Assembly: GCA_031253625.1 (NCBI GenBank)
Contig: JAIRVZ010000089.1
Coordinates: 1 to 37,445, forward strand
DNA: 37,445 nucleotides
Direction of reading: 5' to 3'
Origin: Dysgonamonadaceae bacterium
GTDB lineage: Bacteria; Bacteroidota; Bacteroidia; Bacteroidales; Azobacteroidaceae
Each line of letters opens with the position of its first letter. The stretch's first letter is position 1. The notes under the pieces were generated by a model. That model did no database searches, was not told the origin of the DNA, and was given only the letters and a program-made list of their open reading frames with translations. Shown piece after piece: positions 24,481 through 33,815 of the stretch. The position numbers and the translations under genes were made by a program.

Positions 24481-27400
24481 TTATTTTACAATCACTTTTT
24501 TTGCTTCACCCATCACTCTCACGATGTATATGCCTGGAATACTTGTTTGATAACTGTATTGCGTATCATTGATATTATTTTCTTTTATCAATCTGCGGCC
24601 ATAAGTGTCGAATATTTCGATGGGTCCCAATGTTTCTTTTGATATGATTTGAATCATTCCTTGATACGGATTCAGTACCGCAATCTGGCTGTCTTTTTGA
24701 TTGTCAAATCCAGTTGGTGCGGTTGAGAAACTGATAAAGAAACGATCTTCTATATAGTTTTCTGTATCTCCCTTGGTAAACTTGTATTCGTTATCGTCAC
24801 TAAGGTTGATAGATTGCCCTAACGCTGCGTCGATCAGATAGATATTATGATTGGAGAAATTTTCCATACCTGAGAAACTCAACGTTATTTCTCCTGTTTT
24901 AGATGTTCGGATGCCTATTGGAATGGCTTCCGTGAGATCATTTGTTGTATTGATATCGAGAGCTATTCCGTCTTTTGAAAGCAGGTAAACAAGCACAGTT
25001 GCTGCTGATTTTTCGTCAAACAACTTGCGACTGTCTTCTTCAGGGCGAAAGTTCTTTGTTCCTTCTGACCAATGTACCAATACTGCATGGTTTTTTTGAG
25101 TGCCATGAGTAGCGGTAACGTATAGTAATTCCTTATCCGTCTGTCCTTGTTTACTACTTCGCAAGGTATTGTTTATTACAGTTGGGGCAGTTGCCGTGTG
25201 ATTAACAATATTTGCTTTTAACTTATCGCTATTCAAAACACCGGGTTTTGCATGCACGATAAACGACTGCATCGGAGCTATATAATTTGATGCAATAACA
25301 TTTTCAGGGTCGGAGGTATACCATTCTCCACCAATACGTTTGTAGGTACTGAAATCATTCTTCTTACCATCTGCTCCGGTATTCACTCCGTATGCAATTT
25401 TGTATTCATCGTAAATCAAGCTTGAATTATTAGCATCTGTTACAAACGCATCAAAATTCAGCTGTGCCATAAACGGATTACCTACCAAGACCATTTGTCC
25501 TTCCGACAATGATGAATGATTGAGTGGAACAAGTCCTGCTTCGTCAATAACATCTTCGTAAATAAAACGATGACTCTTAGTGCGAGATAGTGAACCTCCC
25601 GGATAGAGTTCATTTCCGGAACCGTCATGATAATAATGCACAGGGTCGTTTTTAGGGAACCAAAACGTTTTACCGTCTAATGCCGTTTGATCATTGAAGG
25701 TACTGTATCTTGGATTGGCAAACACAGCAAAGCCTTGACCCGGTTGGATTTCAATATCATTTGTATTAAACGCATTGTTCCAGTTGTACGGAATTCTTGG
25801 TGCGCCTGTTTGATAGTTTGCTATATCGAAGTGTTCCATATAGACCTTCAATCCGCGGCCTCCCGGATAACTCGGTGTAACCACATCGAATATCGGATTG
25901 TGGTTGTCTATGTAAAAGTCACCGCTGTAAGTGTTATTCAATGGAGCGGATAGCATATACCATTGATTACTGTTGAGTTTCATTTCTACATGGGCACCGG
26001 TGTAAGTGAGTCGATGTGTTTCCTTGACTTCACCGCCGAAGTGGAAATAGATACTATCACATTCAGGGTCACCATAGCGATGATTACGAACAGTATTCAA
26101 TGAATCTAAACTCGGATAGAAATTCTTTTCCATCTCTCCCGGTATATGCACGACTGTACACAATTTAGGAACAGCGTTGGCTGGAGTGCCATCTTCGAGC
26201 AACCAGTTGGCAGGATTATTCCAGTTGTTGTCGGAAGGTTTCCCGCTTGTCCAATTCCAATACAGCAATGGAGGAACTGCTTCAAGTTTGTAACTAACCG
26301 GTATATTATTATTGTTAAACGCATAAGTTAAATGATCATTAGATACGTTGAACATCACTTCAGCTCGAAGGGCGACCGGGGTAATCAACGGATTGGTTAC
26401 AAGCAATTCATTTGCCGAATTATCTGTTCCCGGGTAGAAGAAATTGACTGCCACATCATTTTTCTTGTCTTCGATTTTAATATTTACAGAATTGGTAACT
26501 CCAACTTCAGGTAAACATACCAAAGTAGAATCTTCAAAAATATAGATATACACTTTAGCTGATGTCGGAGTATCGACATTAGAAGCATTTTTTCCGGTGG
26601 CTGAATAAGTTAATGTATCAACACCAAAGAAACCAACCGGTGGAGTGTAATTCAGTCTTTGGCGACCGGAACCATTGTCAGGAAGTATTGCCAAAGTTGA
26701 TCCTGCCGTAGAAGTGGGCAATCCGGTAAGATTCATAAATACTGCCCCTGTATTGTCCATATCGTTTTGCAAAATATCCAAAGCAATTGCTTGTCCAGGG
26801 TTATAAGCGAATCCGTAGAAATCGTCGTAGAAAGAAATTTGCATTCGGTTATTACCTGTGTAACATTCTTCTACTACAAATCCATAACCGTTATCGTTGA
26901 GGCTGATAATCAAATTATTTACATCTGATAAGCTCGTAGTCGGAATAGTAAAAGAGACATTTACAACTTCGCCCGGAGCGATAGCAGCACCTGTTCCCGG
27001 ATTATAATTAATCGTTTGAAGTATATTTGCCGAACTAACGTTCTCTTTATAAACAGTGATGAAGAAAGGAAGGGGCAAATGGCCTTCTCCTACGTTGATA
27101 ACATCAAACGAAATAGAAACATTACTACCGTTGGAACTAACCGAGAAACCGGATGCAAACGATATGTCGGGGCCGGGAACGAACGCAACGCCATATTGAT
27201 TAAGTGTTGTTGCCTGTTGCAAGAAAGCGTTAAACGGACGAACATCATCGGCTGTGCCTAAAATTTGGTCTTGACCGGCAAAAACAGTTGCAATATTCAA
27301 CTGATGTTTCGGCAGAGATAAATCGTCGTTAACATTGACGGAATTGTAGGCAAATTGATTCCAAACCGGACGAGCAGGAGCCCACGGAGAACCTGCGGTT

Positions 27401-30400
27401 TTGAAAATCCGCAATTGACCGTTTGGTGCGGCAGCCGGACCACTGGCACTTCCTGCAATAATAATTTCCGCTTGTCCATCTCCGTCAACATCAGCAATGG
27501 TTGGATATTCATGACCTGTTCCCGAAATGCAAGCAATCGGTTGTGCTAATTCATAATTAGTCAATACCTTGGTAATCGGATTTATATAGCTTGGCTCAGA
27601 AGAGTTAGTGCCGGAACCACTACCATTAATGATACGCAAGGTTGTTTCATCACGATAGAGAATTTCAGCTACTCCATCCTGATTAAAATCGAATAAAGTA
27701 AGACCGGTCGTTAATGATGCATCCGTGTGAGAAAATTTCCAAAAGAGTTGTAATTCATTGACACCTGAAACATTCGAAGCTGCTCGCAAAGGAGATGGAG
27801 CATATCCGGCTATATTTACCTTGATATTATCATAATAATAAGAAATATTATTTCCATCATGGACTCCAAGGTAAAGAGTAAACGAGGTCAACGAAGAACT
27901 AATGGTTTGTTTGCCGTTAATAACGCTAACCGGAATAGTTGTAGTTGTCCATGTATTTGCATTAGTAACCCTGTATTGAGGTGTTAGAAATAATGCTTGT
28001 TCTGAAGCTCCACCTGTAGCTGTATTAATTGAAATGTTGAATTCTTTATTTTGAGTAGAAGTCGCATATACATCCACGCTGACACCGGTAACATCAGCCC
28101 ATGTCTTTCCAGCCGGAAGCACAACTTCAAAAGGAATCATTGTGTTGTAGGCATTAACGGGGTGCATCAGCGATTTTTCAGCCGAATTAGTCGGATTTGC
28201 TTGAACTGTCGCATTAGTGGGAATAGTTGATCCATTCCATCTAATAGGTGTATATACCTTACCTATAGCATCATCTTCAAAATCAAATACAGTGACTACT
28301 GCAGGAGAAACGGTTACTGCGCATTGTGCCGTTTTGCTACCATCTACAGTTGTAACGGTAATCGTTGTTGTTCCTGCTGCAACGGCAGTTATCAGACCTG
28401 TAGAACTTACAGTAGCTGCACTTGGGTTACTGCTGCTCCATGTTACATTTTGGTTAGTAGCATTACTTGGTGCTACAGTTGCTGTTAACTGCTCGGTTGC
28501 ACCGATTGTGAGTGAAGTAGTGTTTTTGTTCAAGCTAACGCCTGTAACAGCTACAGAAGTTTCCTCTTCTGCTAAAACCACTTTGATATTATCGTAGTAA
28601 AAAGTTAAAATTCTTCCGTCACCTCCACTACCGGTTCTACTTTCATGATTAACTCCTAAATAAAGGGTAAATTCAGACAAAGAACGATTAAATGTTATGT
28701 TGTTGTTAATAATCGCAACCGGAATAGTTATAGTTTTCCATGCGCCTGCATTAGTAATCTGTCCTGCATTCCATAAATAAGGGTCAGTAGCTGAAGCTCC
28801 ATTACTACCTGCATAACTCCAATTATTAATTCCTACGAAGATTGGATCATTTTCGTTAGTTGCACAATATAAATCAAAGCTGATTTCGGTAACATCCTCC
28901 CAAGTTTTACCTGCCGGAAGTACAACATTGAAACCGATTACAGTATTATTGAATTCAACGACTTGTTTCAACGACTGTGCACTGGTATTTATGCCCGAAG
29001 GAGCCGGATTTGCTTCTACTGTCGCTTGTGCCGGAGTGTTAGAACCATTCCTTACAGTTGTATATGTCTGACCAATATTATCGTCTTCGAAGGTAAATAT
29101 AATGCCACTGGGAACAACACTTGCGGCAGTAACGGTTACAACACATTGTGCTGTTTTGTTACCGTCTACAGTGGTAACGGTAATTGTAGTTTCTCCTTCT
29201 GTTACAGGAGTTATCAAGCCCGTCGCACTCACGGTGGCCACACTTGGATTACTGCTGCTCCATGTTACATTTTTATTGGTAGCATAGCTTGGCATTACAA
29301 CTGCTGTTAATTGCTCGGTAGAATTAAGAGTCAGTGAAGTAGTGTTTTTGTTCAAATAAACATCGGTAACAGGTATTACACCTCCGTTTTCTATGTACTT
29401 GTAAGCATAGATGTAGAAAGAACTCGGAACTAATAATGTGCCGGCACTGAATAGAATTTCAGGTTTTCCACAACCATCAACGTCGCCAATGAAAGGATTT
29501 CCCATTCTATCACTGTTCGGAATAAATGCTTGAGCTAAAATTTCTTCTTTGTGCGGACTCCAAACATAGATAAAAGGACTCTTATTAGCACCCTGATTTA
29601 TAGGATTAGTGCCACCTTCATCAACAAGAGTTGCCACAACAACATCCAAATAACCATCTCCATCGATATCAGCTACAAACGCATATCCATCTTGTATGGG
29701 TTCACTTTTTCCACATTCGGTACAAACGGGAGGAGTGATTGATTTTCCAACAGTCATTGAATTACCTGCTGTTCCGGTTCGGTTGGTAATAACAACATCG
29801 TATATTTGATTACCGGCAACTAATTCTAATCGTTCGTCTCCGTACATATCTGCAGCGATAGTCATGTAGATCTTACTGTATTCTCCACCTTTTCCGCTGT
29901 TTTCTGTTCCTTTAATTAGCATAGTTCCCGTTGCGGCATCAAATATTCTGTTGCCGACATATACTTCTGCATAACCATCGTTGTTAAAGTCGGCAAAACT
30001 AATAGATGCACTCAAAGAACCTCCCAAATAATCGCGAGCTGTCGAGTAAGTGAGATCTGTCCATTTATCTGAAGATGTCCATATCAAATCACCGGTCATG
30101 CTGTAAGCTCTCATATAAAAATCACCTTCTCCCACCACTATAATAGCAGAATCTTTTTCTATTCCTGAGCCCGGAAAAGTCTCGATTTTTGTCTTGACAA
30201 TCCCCATTATCCCTGTTCCGTGTACACAGAAGGGATATACAGTGCGAAAAGGTATCGGGTCTGAATGGTTCGGACCTTCGAAAACCTTTATCTGCTGTGC
30301 GAAGTGACTGTTGAAATTGGTGGATGGAACGTTAACTCCCGAGGGTAAAGCATTGAATGTAGTCCCTAATTGGTAAACCGTAACAATTTCCGGATATCCG

Positions 30401-30876
30401 TCTCCGTTCATATCACCTACCAAAGCAGTGACGTAAGTAGAAACGTTTCCCAAGTTTCGACCACCATCTATCTTCCATACGGTGGCTTCGGGAGGAACCG
30501 AACAGTCAGCATTTAATACATTGTCCGGTTTCGGAACAATGTTTACGTTGGCTGTTACTGTATAAGTATTTGTATTGTAATTAATTGAAAATACAAATTG
30601 GTCAGATGCGATTGCGTCTGCCGGTAGTGTGCTAATGTATACGATCGCTCCGTTTCTTACGATACACATACCTTTGCTCGGTTCGTTGAAAGTATCAACT
30701 ACCGGTGTCATATTACTACATTCAGTAGGAATCTCAGTTATGTCGCTTAAGCGAATTGTCCAGGTCGTTCCGGCAGGCAAATTAGCCTGAAGTGTTACCG
30801 GAATGTTAGATGCGGAAATAATTTGTAATCCACAGAAAAGCAATAGAATGATTGCTGAAAACTTAATTATTCTCAT
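24481..30876 (-). CDS. Giant T9SS-secreted protein with FG-GAP propeller, BIG2/jelly-roll modules and sorting domain
   Basis: A 2131-residue exported protein, the longest in the window. Order: signal peptide (ending ISASN); FG-GAP/VCBS-type repeats with Ca-binding loops (GDMNGDGYPEI ~150, ADFNNDGYAEV ~310, ADIDGDGYLDV ~400, GDVDGCGKPEI ~465); BIG2 domain (~503-585); jelly-roll, FEDDNIGQ type (~592-773); second BIG2 (~776-862); second jelly-roll (~863-1020); two more FG-GAP repeats (FDFNQDGVAEI ~1062, ADVDGDGQAEI ~1128); CARDB-like domain (~1235-1340); cadherin-like domain (~1360-1445); a WNNPANWL region (~1553); and a T9SS type A sorting domain (~2055-2131, ending KKVIVK). It is probably a surface adhesin or glycan-binding structure protein; no catalytic motif is seen. 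Its promoter is clear, with repeats in the leader, and a small anchored protein follows. Confidence 0.88.
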   Translation of the reverse strand: MRIIKFSAIILLLFCGLQIISASNIPVTLQANLPAGTTWTIRLSDITEIPTECSNMTPVVDTFNEPSKGMCIVRNGAIVYISTLPADAIASDQFVFSINYNTNTYTVTANVNIVPKPDNVLNADCSVPPEATVWKIDGGRNLGNVSTYVTALVGDMNGDGYPEIVTVYQLGTTFNALPSGVNVPSTNFNSHFAQQIKVFEGPNHSDPIPFRTVYPFCVHGTGIMGIVKTKIETFPGSGIEKDSAIIVVGEGDFYMRAYSMTGDLIWTSSDKWTDLTYSTARDYLGGSLSASISFADFNNDGYAEVYVGNRIFDAATGTMLIKGTENSGKGGEYSKIYMTIAADMYGDERLELVAGNQIYDVVITNRTGTAGNSMTVGKSITPPVCTECGKSEPIQDGYAFVADIDGDGYLDVVVATLVDEGGTNPINQGANKSPFIYVWSPHKEEILAQAFIPNSDRMGNPFIGDVDGCGKPEILFSAGTLLVPSSFYIYAYKYIENGGVIPVTDVYLNKNTTSLTLNSTEQLTAVVMPSYATNKNVTWSSSNPSVATVSATGLITPVTEGETTITVTTVDGNKTAQCVVTVTAASVVPSGIIFTFEDDNIGQTYTTVRNGSNTPAQATVEANPAPSGINTSAQSLKQVVEFNNTVIGFNVVLPAGKTWEDVTEISFDLYCATNENDPIFVGINNWSYAGSNGASATDPYLWNAGQITNAGAWKTITIPVAIINNNITFNRSLSEFTLYLGVNHESRTGSGGDGRILTFYYDNIKVVLAEEETSVAVTGVSLNKNTTSLTIGATEQLTATVAPSNATNQNVTWSSSNPSAATVSSTGLITAVAAGTTTITVTTVDGSKTAQCAVTVSPAVVTVFDFEDDAIGKVYTPIRWNGSTIPTNATVQANPTNSAEKSLMHPVNAYNTMIPFEVVLPAGKTWADVTGVSVDVYATSTQNKEFNISINTATGGASEQALFLTPQYRVTNANTWTTTTIPVSVINGKQTISSSLTSFTLYLGVHDGNNISYYYDNIKVNIAGYAPSPLRAASNVSGVNELQLFWKFSHTDASLTTGLTLFDFNQDGVAEILYRDETTLRIINGSGSGTNSSEPSYINPITKVLTNYELAQPIACISGTGHEYPTIADVDGDGQAEIIIAGSASGPAAAPNGQLRIFKTAGSPWAPARPVWNQFAYNSVNVNDDLSLPKHQLNIATVFAGQDQILGTADDVRPFNAFLQQATTLNQYGVAFVPGPDISFASGFSVSSNGSNVSISFDVINVGEGHLPLPFFITVYKENVSSANILQTINYNPGTGAAIAPGEVVNVSFTIPTTSLSDVNNLIISLNDNGYGFVVEECYTGNNRMQISFYDDFYGFAYNPGQAIALDILQNDMDNTGAVFMNLTGLPTSTAGSTLAILPDNGSGRQRLNYTPPVGFFGVDTLTYSATGKNASNVDTPTSAKVYIYIFEDSTLVCLPEVGVTNSVNIKIEDKKNDVAVNFFYPGTDNSANELLVTNPLITPVALRAEVMFNVSNDHLTYAFNNNNIPVSYKLEAVPPLLYWNWTSGKPSDNNWNNPANWLLEDGTPANAVPKLCTVVHIPGEMEKNFYPSLDSLNTVRNHRYGDPECDSIYFHFGGEVKETHRLTYTGAHVEMKLNSNQWYMLSAPLNNTYSGDFYIDNHNPIFDVVTPSYPGGRGLKVYMEHFDIANYQTGAPRIPYNWNNAFNTNDIEIQPGQGFAVFANPRYSTFNDQTALDGKTFWFPKNDPVHYYHDGSGNELYPGGSLSRTKSHRFIYEDVIDEAGLVPLNHSSLSEGQMVLVGNPFMAQLNFDAFVTDANNSSLIYDEYKIAYGVNTGADGKKNDFSTYKRIGGEWYTSDPENVIASNYIAPMQSFIVHAKPGVLNSDKLKANIVNHTATAPTVINNTLRSSKQGQTDKELLYVTATHGTQKNHAVLVHWSEGTKNFRPEEDSRKLFDEKSAATVLVYLLSKDGIALDINTTNDLTEAIPIGIRTSKTGEITLSFSGMENFSNHNIYLIDAALGQSINLSDDNEYKFTKGDTENYIEDRFFISFSTAPTGFDNQKDSQIAVLNPYQGMIQIISKETLGPIEIFDTYGRRLIKENNINDTQYSYQTSIPGIYIVRVMGEAKKVIVK
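27815..29370 (-). repeat. Tandem duplication of a BIG2 + jelly-roll coding module
   Basis: Two units of roughly 740-815 bp (about 28556-29370 and 27815-28555) encode residues ~503-773 and ~774-1020. The BIG2 parts stay close at DNA level: both contain the same ATTACTGCTGCTCCATGTTA block (plus strand, near 28429 and 29257) and share VTWSSSNPS and KTAQC protein motifs. The jelly-roll parts (LPAGKTW, FTLYLGV, YYDNIKV) are more diverged. Confidence 0.85.
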
Positions 30877-30889
30877 ACTTAATTATCTT

Positions 30890-30978
30890 TTTTGTGTGTT
30901 ATCTATAGTTTATGTGTCCAATCTATGTATCTAATTTATGTGTTATTTATTTTGTGTGTAATCTATAATTTATGTGTC
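30890..30978. repeat. Iteron-like direct repeats in the leader of the giant T9SS gene
   Basis: Two 29-bp direct repeats (30890-30918 and 30950-30978) differ at 2 positions; each ends with TTTATGTGTC. A shorter third copy, TATCTAATTTATGTGT, lies between them at 30928-30943. The three TTTATGTGT cores are about 30 bp apart. They sit between the predicted transcription start (~31011) and the start codon (30876). Confidence 0.8.
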
Positions 30979-31017
30979 GTATCGTCTGTGCGAACTTAGG
31001 CCAAGTTATATCGAGTA

Positions 31018-31049
31018 CAAATGTATGAACTTTATTTGAGAATACCAAA
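31018..31049 (-). promoter_or_regulatory. Promoter of the giant T9SS gene
   Basis: Minus strand: TTTG at 31049-31046, a 20-nt spacer and TACATTTG at 31025-31018, a full match to the Bacteroidota promoter. Predicted transcription start ~31011, giving a leader of about 135 nt that contains the iteron-like repeats. Confidence 0.72.
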
Positions 31050-31110
31050 TATTTTATGTGTTTTGTGTAGAGTATGTACGATATATAACAAATTTTATCA
31101 TAATAATATA

Positions 31111-31118
31111 TATCTTTG
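31111..31118 (+). promoter_or_regulatory. Promoter -7 box of the paaK operon
   Basis: TATCTTTG, 29 bp before the paaK start codon. It excludes the longer reading of the frame from 31058, which begins upstream of the box. No clear -33 TTTG. Confidence 0.55.
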
Positions 31119-31147
31119 CAGCTCGTTTTAGCTACAAAACAATAAAA

Positions 31148-32449
31148 ATGATTTGGAATGAAGCAATGGAGTGCATGCGTCGGGAAGATTTGCGCAAGCT
31201 CCAAGGAATTAGATTAAAAAAAGTTGTGGAACGAGTATACCACAACTGCGAACCATATCGCAAAAGAATGCAAGAGGCAGGAATTAGTCCTGCGGATATT
31301 AATTCAATCGATGATATTGTTAAATTACCTTTTACATCCAAAAAAGATTTGCGAGATTATTATCCTTTCGGATTGTTAAGTAGTCCGATGTCGGAAATTG
31401 TTCGCTTACATGCATCTTCGGGCACAACCGGAAAACCCATTGTAGTAGGTTATACCCGTAATGACTTGAATATTTGGAATGAAGTAGGCGCAAGATGTTT
31501 CTCGGCTTACGGACTTGGCAAAAATGATGTAGTGCAAATTTCTTACGGATATGGATTATTTACCGGAGGATTGGGTGCTCATAACGCTGTGGAAACCATT
31601 GGTGGAACAGTTATTCCGATGTCGAGCGGAAATACGGAAAAACAAATCATGCTTATGCACGATTTTGGTGCAGTGGGTTTGGCTTGTACGCCTTCTTATG
31701 CGCTATTTCTTGCCGATGCAATGAAAGAATCCGGAATCTCTCGTGAAGAATTCAAGTTAAAAGTCGGCATATTTGGTGCTGAGCCATGGACAGAGGCCAT
31801 GCGTCGGGAATTGCAAGAAAAATTAGGCATAAAAGCTTACGATATATACGGATTAACGGAAATAATCGGACCGGGAGTCGGACACGAATGTGAATACCAA
31901 GATGGCACACATCTTTGCGAAGATCATTTCTTTCCGGAAATTATTGATCCCGAAACCGGAGAATCTCTTCCCGAAGGCTCACAGGGCGAGTTGGTTTTTA
32001 CTACATTGACCAAAGATGGAATGCCTTTGATTCGTTTCAGAACACGCGATTTAACAAATCTGAATTACGAACAATGTGCTTGCGGCAGAACTTCCGTCAG
32101 AATGGGACGCATTTTAGGTCGATCGGATGATATGTTGATTATTCGCGGCGTCAATGTATTCCCATCGCAAGTCGAATCGGTTATATGCGAAATGCCCGAA
32201 TTGGAACCTCATTATATGCTGTATGTCGACAGAATCAATAATTTAGACACGTTTGAAGTTCATGTTGAAGTAAAAGAAGAATTTTATTCAGACGAAATGA
32301 GCAAAATGATAGATCTAAGAAAACGGATTGCTCATCGTTTGCAAAGTGTTTTAGGCATCGGTCCGGACATCAAACTTGTCGAACCTCGCAGCATTGAAAG
32401 AAGCCAAGGAAAGGCAAAAAGAGTGATTGATAAACGAAAGTTTAATTAA
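31148..32449 (+). CDS. paaK: Phenylacetate-CoA ligase-family AMP-forming enzyme
   Basis: A 433-residue cytoplasmic acyl-adenylate enzyme making aryl-acetyl-CoA (phenylacetate or a related aromatic acid) from acid, ATP and CoA. The AMP-binding loop is HASSGTTGKPIVVGY (~95-110); other motifs are FGAEPWTEAMR, YDIYGLTEIIGPGV, LIRFRTRDLT, and the hinge/C-terminal part GRSDDMLIIRGVNVFPSQVE. Length matches PaaK. The next gene encodes an ACT protein, a pairing common in Bacteroidales and anaerobes, where the enzyme may serve reversible aromatic amino-acid fermentation (indole- or phenyl-acetate). No phenylacetate degradation genes are nearby, so catabolism by the paa pathway is unlikely. Start chosen at MIWNEAMECMRRED because the upstream frame would precede the promoter. 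Confidence 0.92.
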   Translation: MIWNEAMECMRREDLRKLQGIRLKKVVERVYHNCEPYRKRMQEAGISPADINSIDDIVKLPFTSKKDLRDYYPFGLLSSPMSEIVRLHASSGTTGKPIVVGYTRNDLNIWNEVGARCFSAYGLGKNDVVQISYGYGLFTGGLGAHNAVETIGGTVIPMSSGNTEKQIMLMHDFGAVGLACTPSYALFLADAMKESGISREEFKLKVGIFGAEPWTEAMRRELQEKLGIKAYDIYGLTEIIGPGVGHECEYQDGTHLCEDHFFPEIIDPETGESLPEGSQGELVFTTLTKDGMPLIRFRTRDLTNLNYEQCACGRTSVRMGRILGRSDDMLIIRGVNVFPSQVESVICEMPELEPHYMLYVDRINNLDTFEVHVEVKEEFYSDEMSKMIDLRKRIAHRLQSVLGIGPDIKLVEPRSIERSQGKAKRVIDKRKFN

Positions 32450-32463
32450 GTTGAAAGTTAATT

Positions 32464-32889
32464 ATGTTAATCAAACAATTATCCATTTTTTTAGAAAACA
32501 AGAGAGGACGATTCACAGAAATTGCTAATATCTTGGGCGATGCAGGCATTAATATGACTGCATTTACGGTTGCTGAAAATTCCGACTTCGGGATTTTGCG
32601 CATAATTGTATCTGATCCGGATAAAGCTAAAGAAATATTAAGAGAGGCGCGTTTTGCCGTAAGCGTTACTGATGTTGTGTGCTTGCAATGTCCTAATGTG
32701 CCGGGCTCTTTAGCTAAAGCAATGAGTATCGTAGCTACCGCAGGTATATTCATTGAATATATGTATGCGTTTTCTTTTGGCCAGGCAGCTTTGGTGGTTA
32801 TTCGTCCTGATAATCTTGAGAAATGTATTGAAGTTTTGACTGAAAATAAATTGGAATTGTTGGCGGCAAGCGAACTTTACAAACTTTGA
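32464..32889 (+). CDS. Tandem ACT-domain protein
   Basis: A 141-residue cytoplasmic protein consisting of two ACT ligand-binding domains: ~2-65 (QLSIFLENKRGRFTEIANIL, then GINMTAFTVAEN) and ~70-137 (CLQCPNVPGSLAKAMSIVAT, then GIFIEYMYAF). ACT domains bind amino acids; the loops RGR and PGS occupy the usual ligand-contact position between strand 1 and helix 1. It starts 14 bp after paaK and is most likely co-transcribed; it may report an aromatic amino acid to the ligase or its pathway. No catalytic domain is attached. Function beyond ligand binding is inference. Confidence 0.88.
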   Translation: MLIKQLSIFLENKRGRFTEIANILGDAGINMTAFTVAENSDFGILRIIVSDPDKAKEILREARFAVSVTDVVCLQCPNVPGSLAKAMSIVATAGIFIEYMYAFSFGQAALVVIRPDNLEKCIEVLTENKLELLAASELYKL

Positions 32890-32949
32890 AATCTAACATT
32901 GTTTTTAGTTTTTTAAAGTGTTTTTATTTCTCAAGTCTGCAAATATTAG

Positions 32950-32957
32950 TAACTTTG
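32950..32957 (+). promoter_or_regulatory. Promoter -7 box of the bamD operon
   Basis: TAACTTTG ends 18 bp before the bamD start codon at 32976. It rules out the longer frame starting at 32886, which begins upstream of it. The -33 element is not evident. Confidence 0.55.
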
Positions 32958-32975
32958 CGCACTAAAATAAAAAGC

Positions 32976-33803
32976 ATGAAATTAAGACTCATTTATTTTT
33001 TATTGGTAATATTCTCTCTATCAGCTTGTTCGGAGTATACTAAAGTCCTTAAAAATCCGGATATAGAGTATCGATATAACTTTGCCAAGAAGTATTTTGA
33101 ACAAGGAAAGTTCAGTCGGTCTGCTACTATTTTAGGAGATTTGTATCCCATGCTTAGAGGAACTGCCTACGGAGAAGAGGCTTTGTATCTGTTGGCACGA
33201 AGTTACTATGGTATGAAAGATTACACTTCTGCATCGCAATATTTTACTACCTATTACAAAACTTACCCTAAAGGTCAATATACGGAATTAGCTCGTTTTT
33301 ATTCTGCTTACGGTTTATATATGGAATCTCCGGAGCCTCGCTTAGATCAAACGCGTACTTACAAAGCGATGGAGCAATTTCAGGAATTTATTGAATATTA
33401 TCCTCAAAGTGAAAGAAAAGACGAGGCACAAGCAATTCTGTTTGAATTACAGGAGAAATTAGCTTACAAAGAACTTTTAGCCGTTCGCTTATATTATAAT
33501 TTGGGAAACTATGTGCTTGGAGCTCCGTTCCCCGGAGGAAATTATACTTCAGCTGTGATAACTGCTCAAAATGCACTGAGAACATATCCTTTTTCTTTCC
33601 ATAAAGAAGATTTTATGTTCTACATTATCAGATCCAAATATGCGATGGCAGATCAAAGTATTGACGAAAAGAAAGAGTTGCGTTTTCGTGATGTGATTGA
33701 TGATTATTACGCATACAAGAACGAATTCCCTGATGGAAAATATCTCCGACAAGTACAAAGGATATTTGAATCGGCACAAAAACAATTGAAAGAGAATATA
33801 TAA
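32976..33803 (+). CDS. bamD: BamD, outer-membrane assembly lipoprotein
   Basis: A 275-residue periplasmic lipoprotein of the BAM complex, which inserts beta-barrel proteins such as the SusC-like protein into the outer membrane. Signal MKLRLIYFLLVIFSLSAC (lipobox SLSAC) begins at this start; the longer frame adds 30 non-signal residues. TPR repeats follow: YNFAKKYFEQGKFSRSATIL, YLLARSYYGMKDYTSASQYF, and MEQFQEFIEYYPQSERKDEA. The order BamD, RNA polymerase omega and DUF4293 protein is a conserved Bacteroidota gene block (from general knowledge). It is an essential gene in this phylum as far as known. Confidence 0.94.
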   Translation: MKLRLIYFLLVIFSLSACSEYTKVLKNPDIEYRYNFAKKYFEQGKFSRSATILGDLYPMLRGTAYGEEALYLLARSYYGMKDYTSASQYFTTYYKTYPKGQYTELARFYSAYGLYMESPEPRLDQTRTYKAMEQFQEFIEYYPQSERKDEAQAILFELQEKLAYKELLAVRLYYNLGNYVLGAPFPGGNYTSAVITAQNALRTYPFSFHKEDFMFYIIRSKYAMADQSIDEKKELRFRDVIDDYYAYKNEFPDGKYLRQVQRIFESAQKQLKENI

Positions 33804-33815
33804 TTATTAAATAAT

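Noticed and set aside
28217..28597. 126-codon plus-strand frame, with a similar one at 29102-29287
   Set aside because: Both lie antisense to the duplicated BIG2 repeats of the giant T9SS gene; the resemblance between them comes from the repeat.
31058..31147. N-terminal extension of the phenylacetate-CoA ligase frame
   Set aside because: It starts upstream of the TATCTTTG box and does not resemble the family; Met at 31148 matches the usual N-terminus.
32886..32975. N-terminal extension of the BamD frame
   Set aside because: It precedes the promoter box and would hide the lipoprotein signal that starts at 32976.
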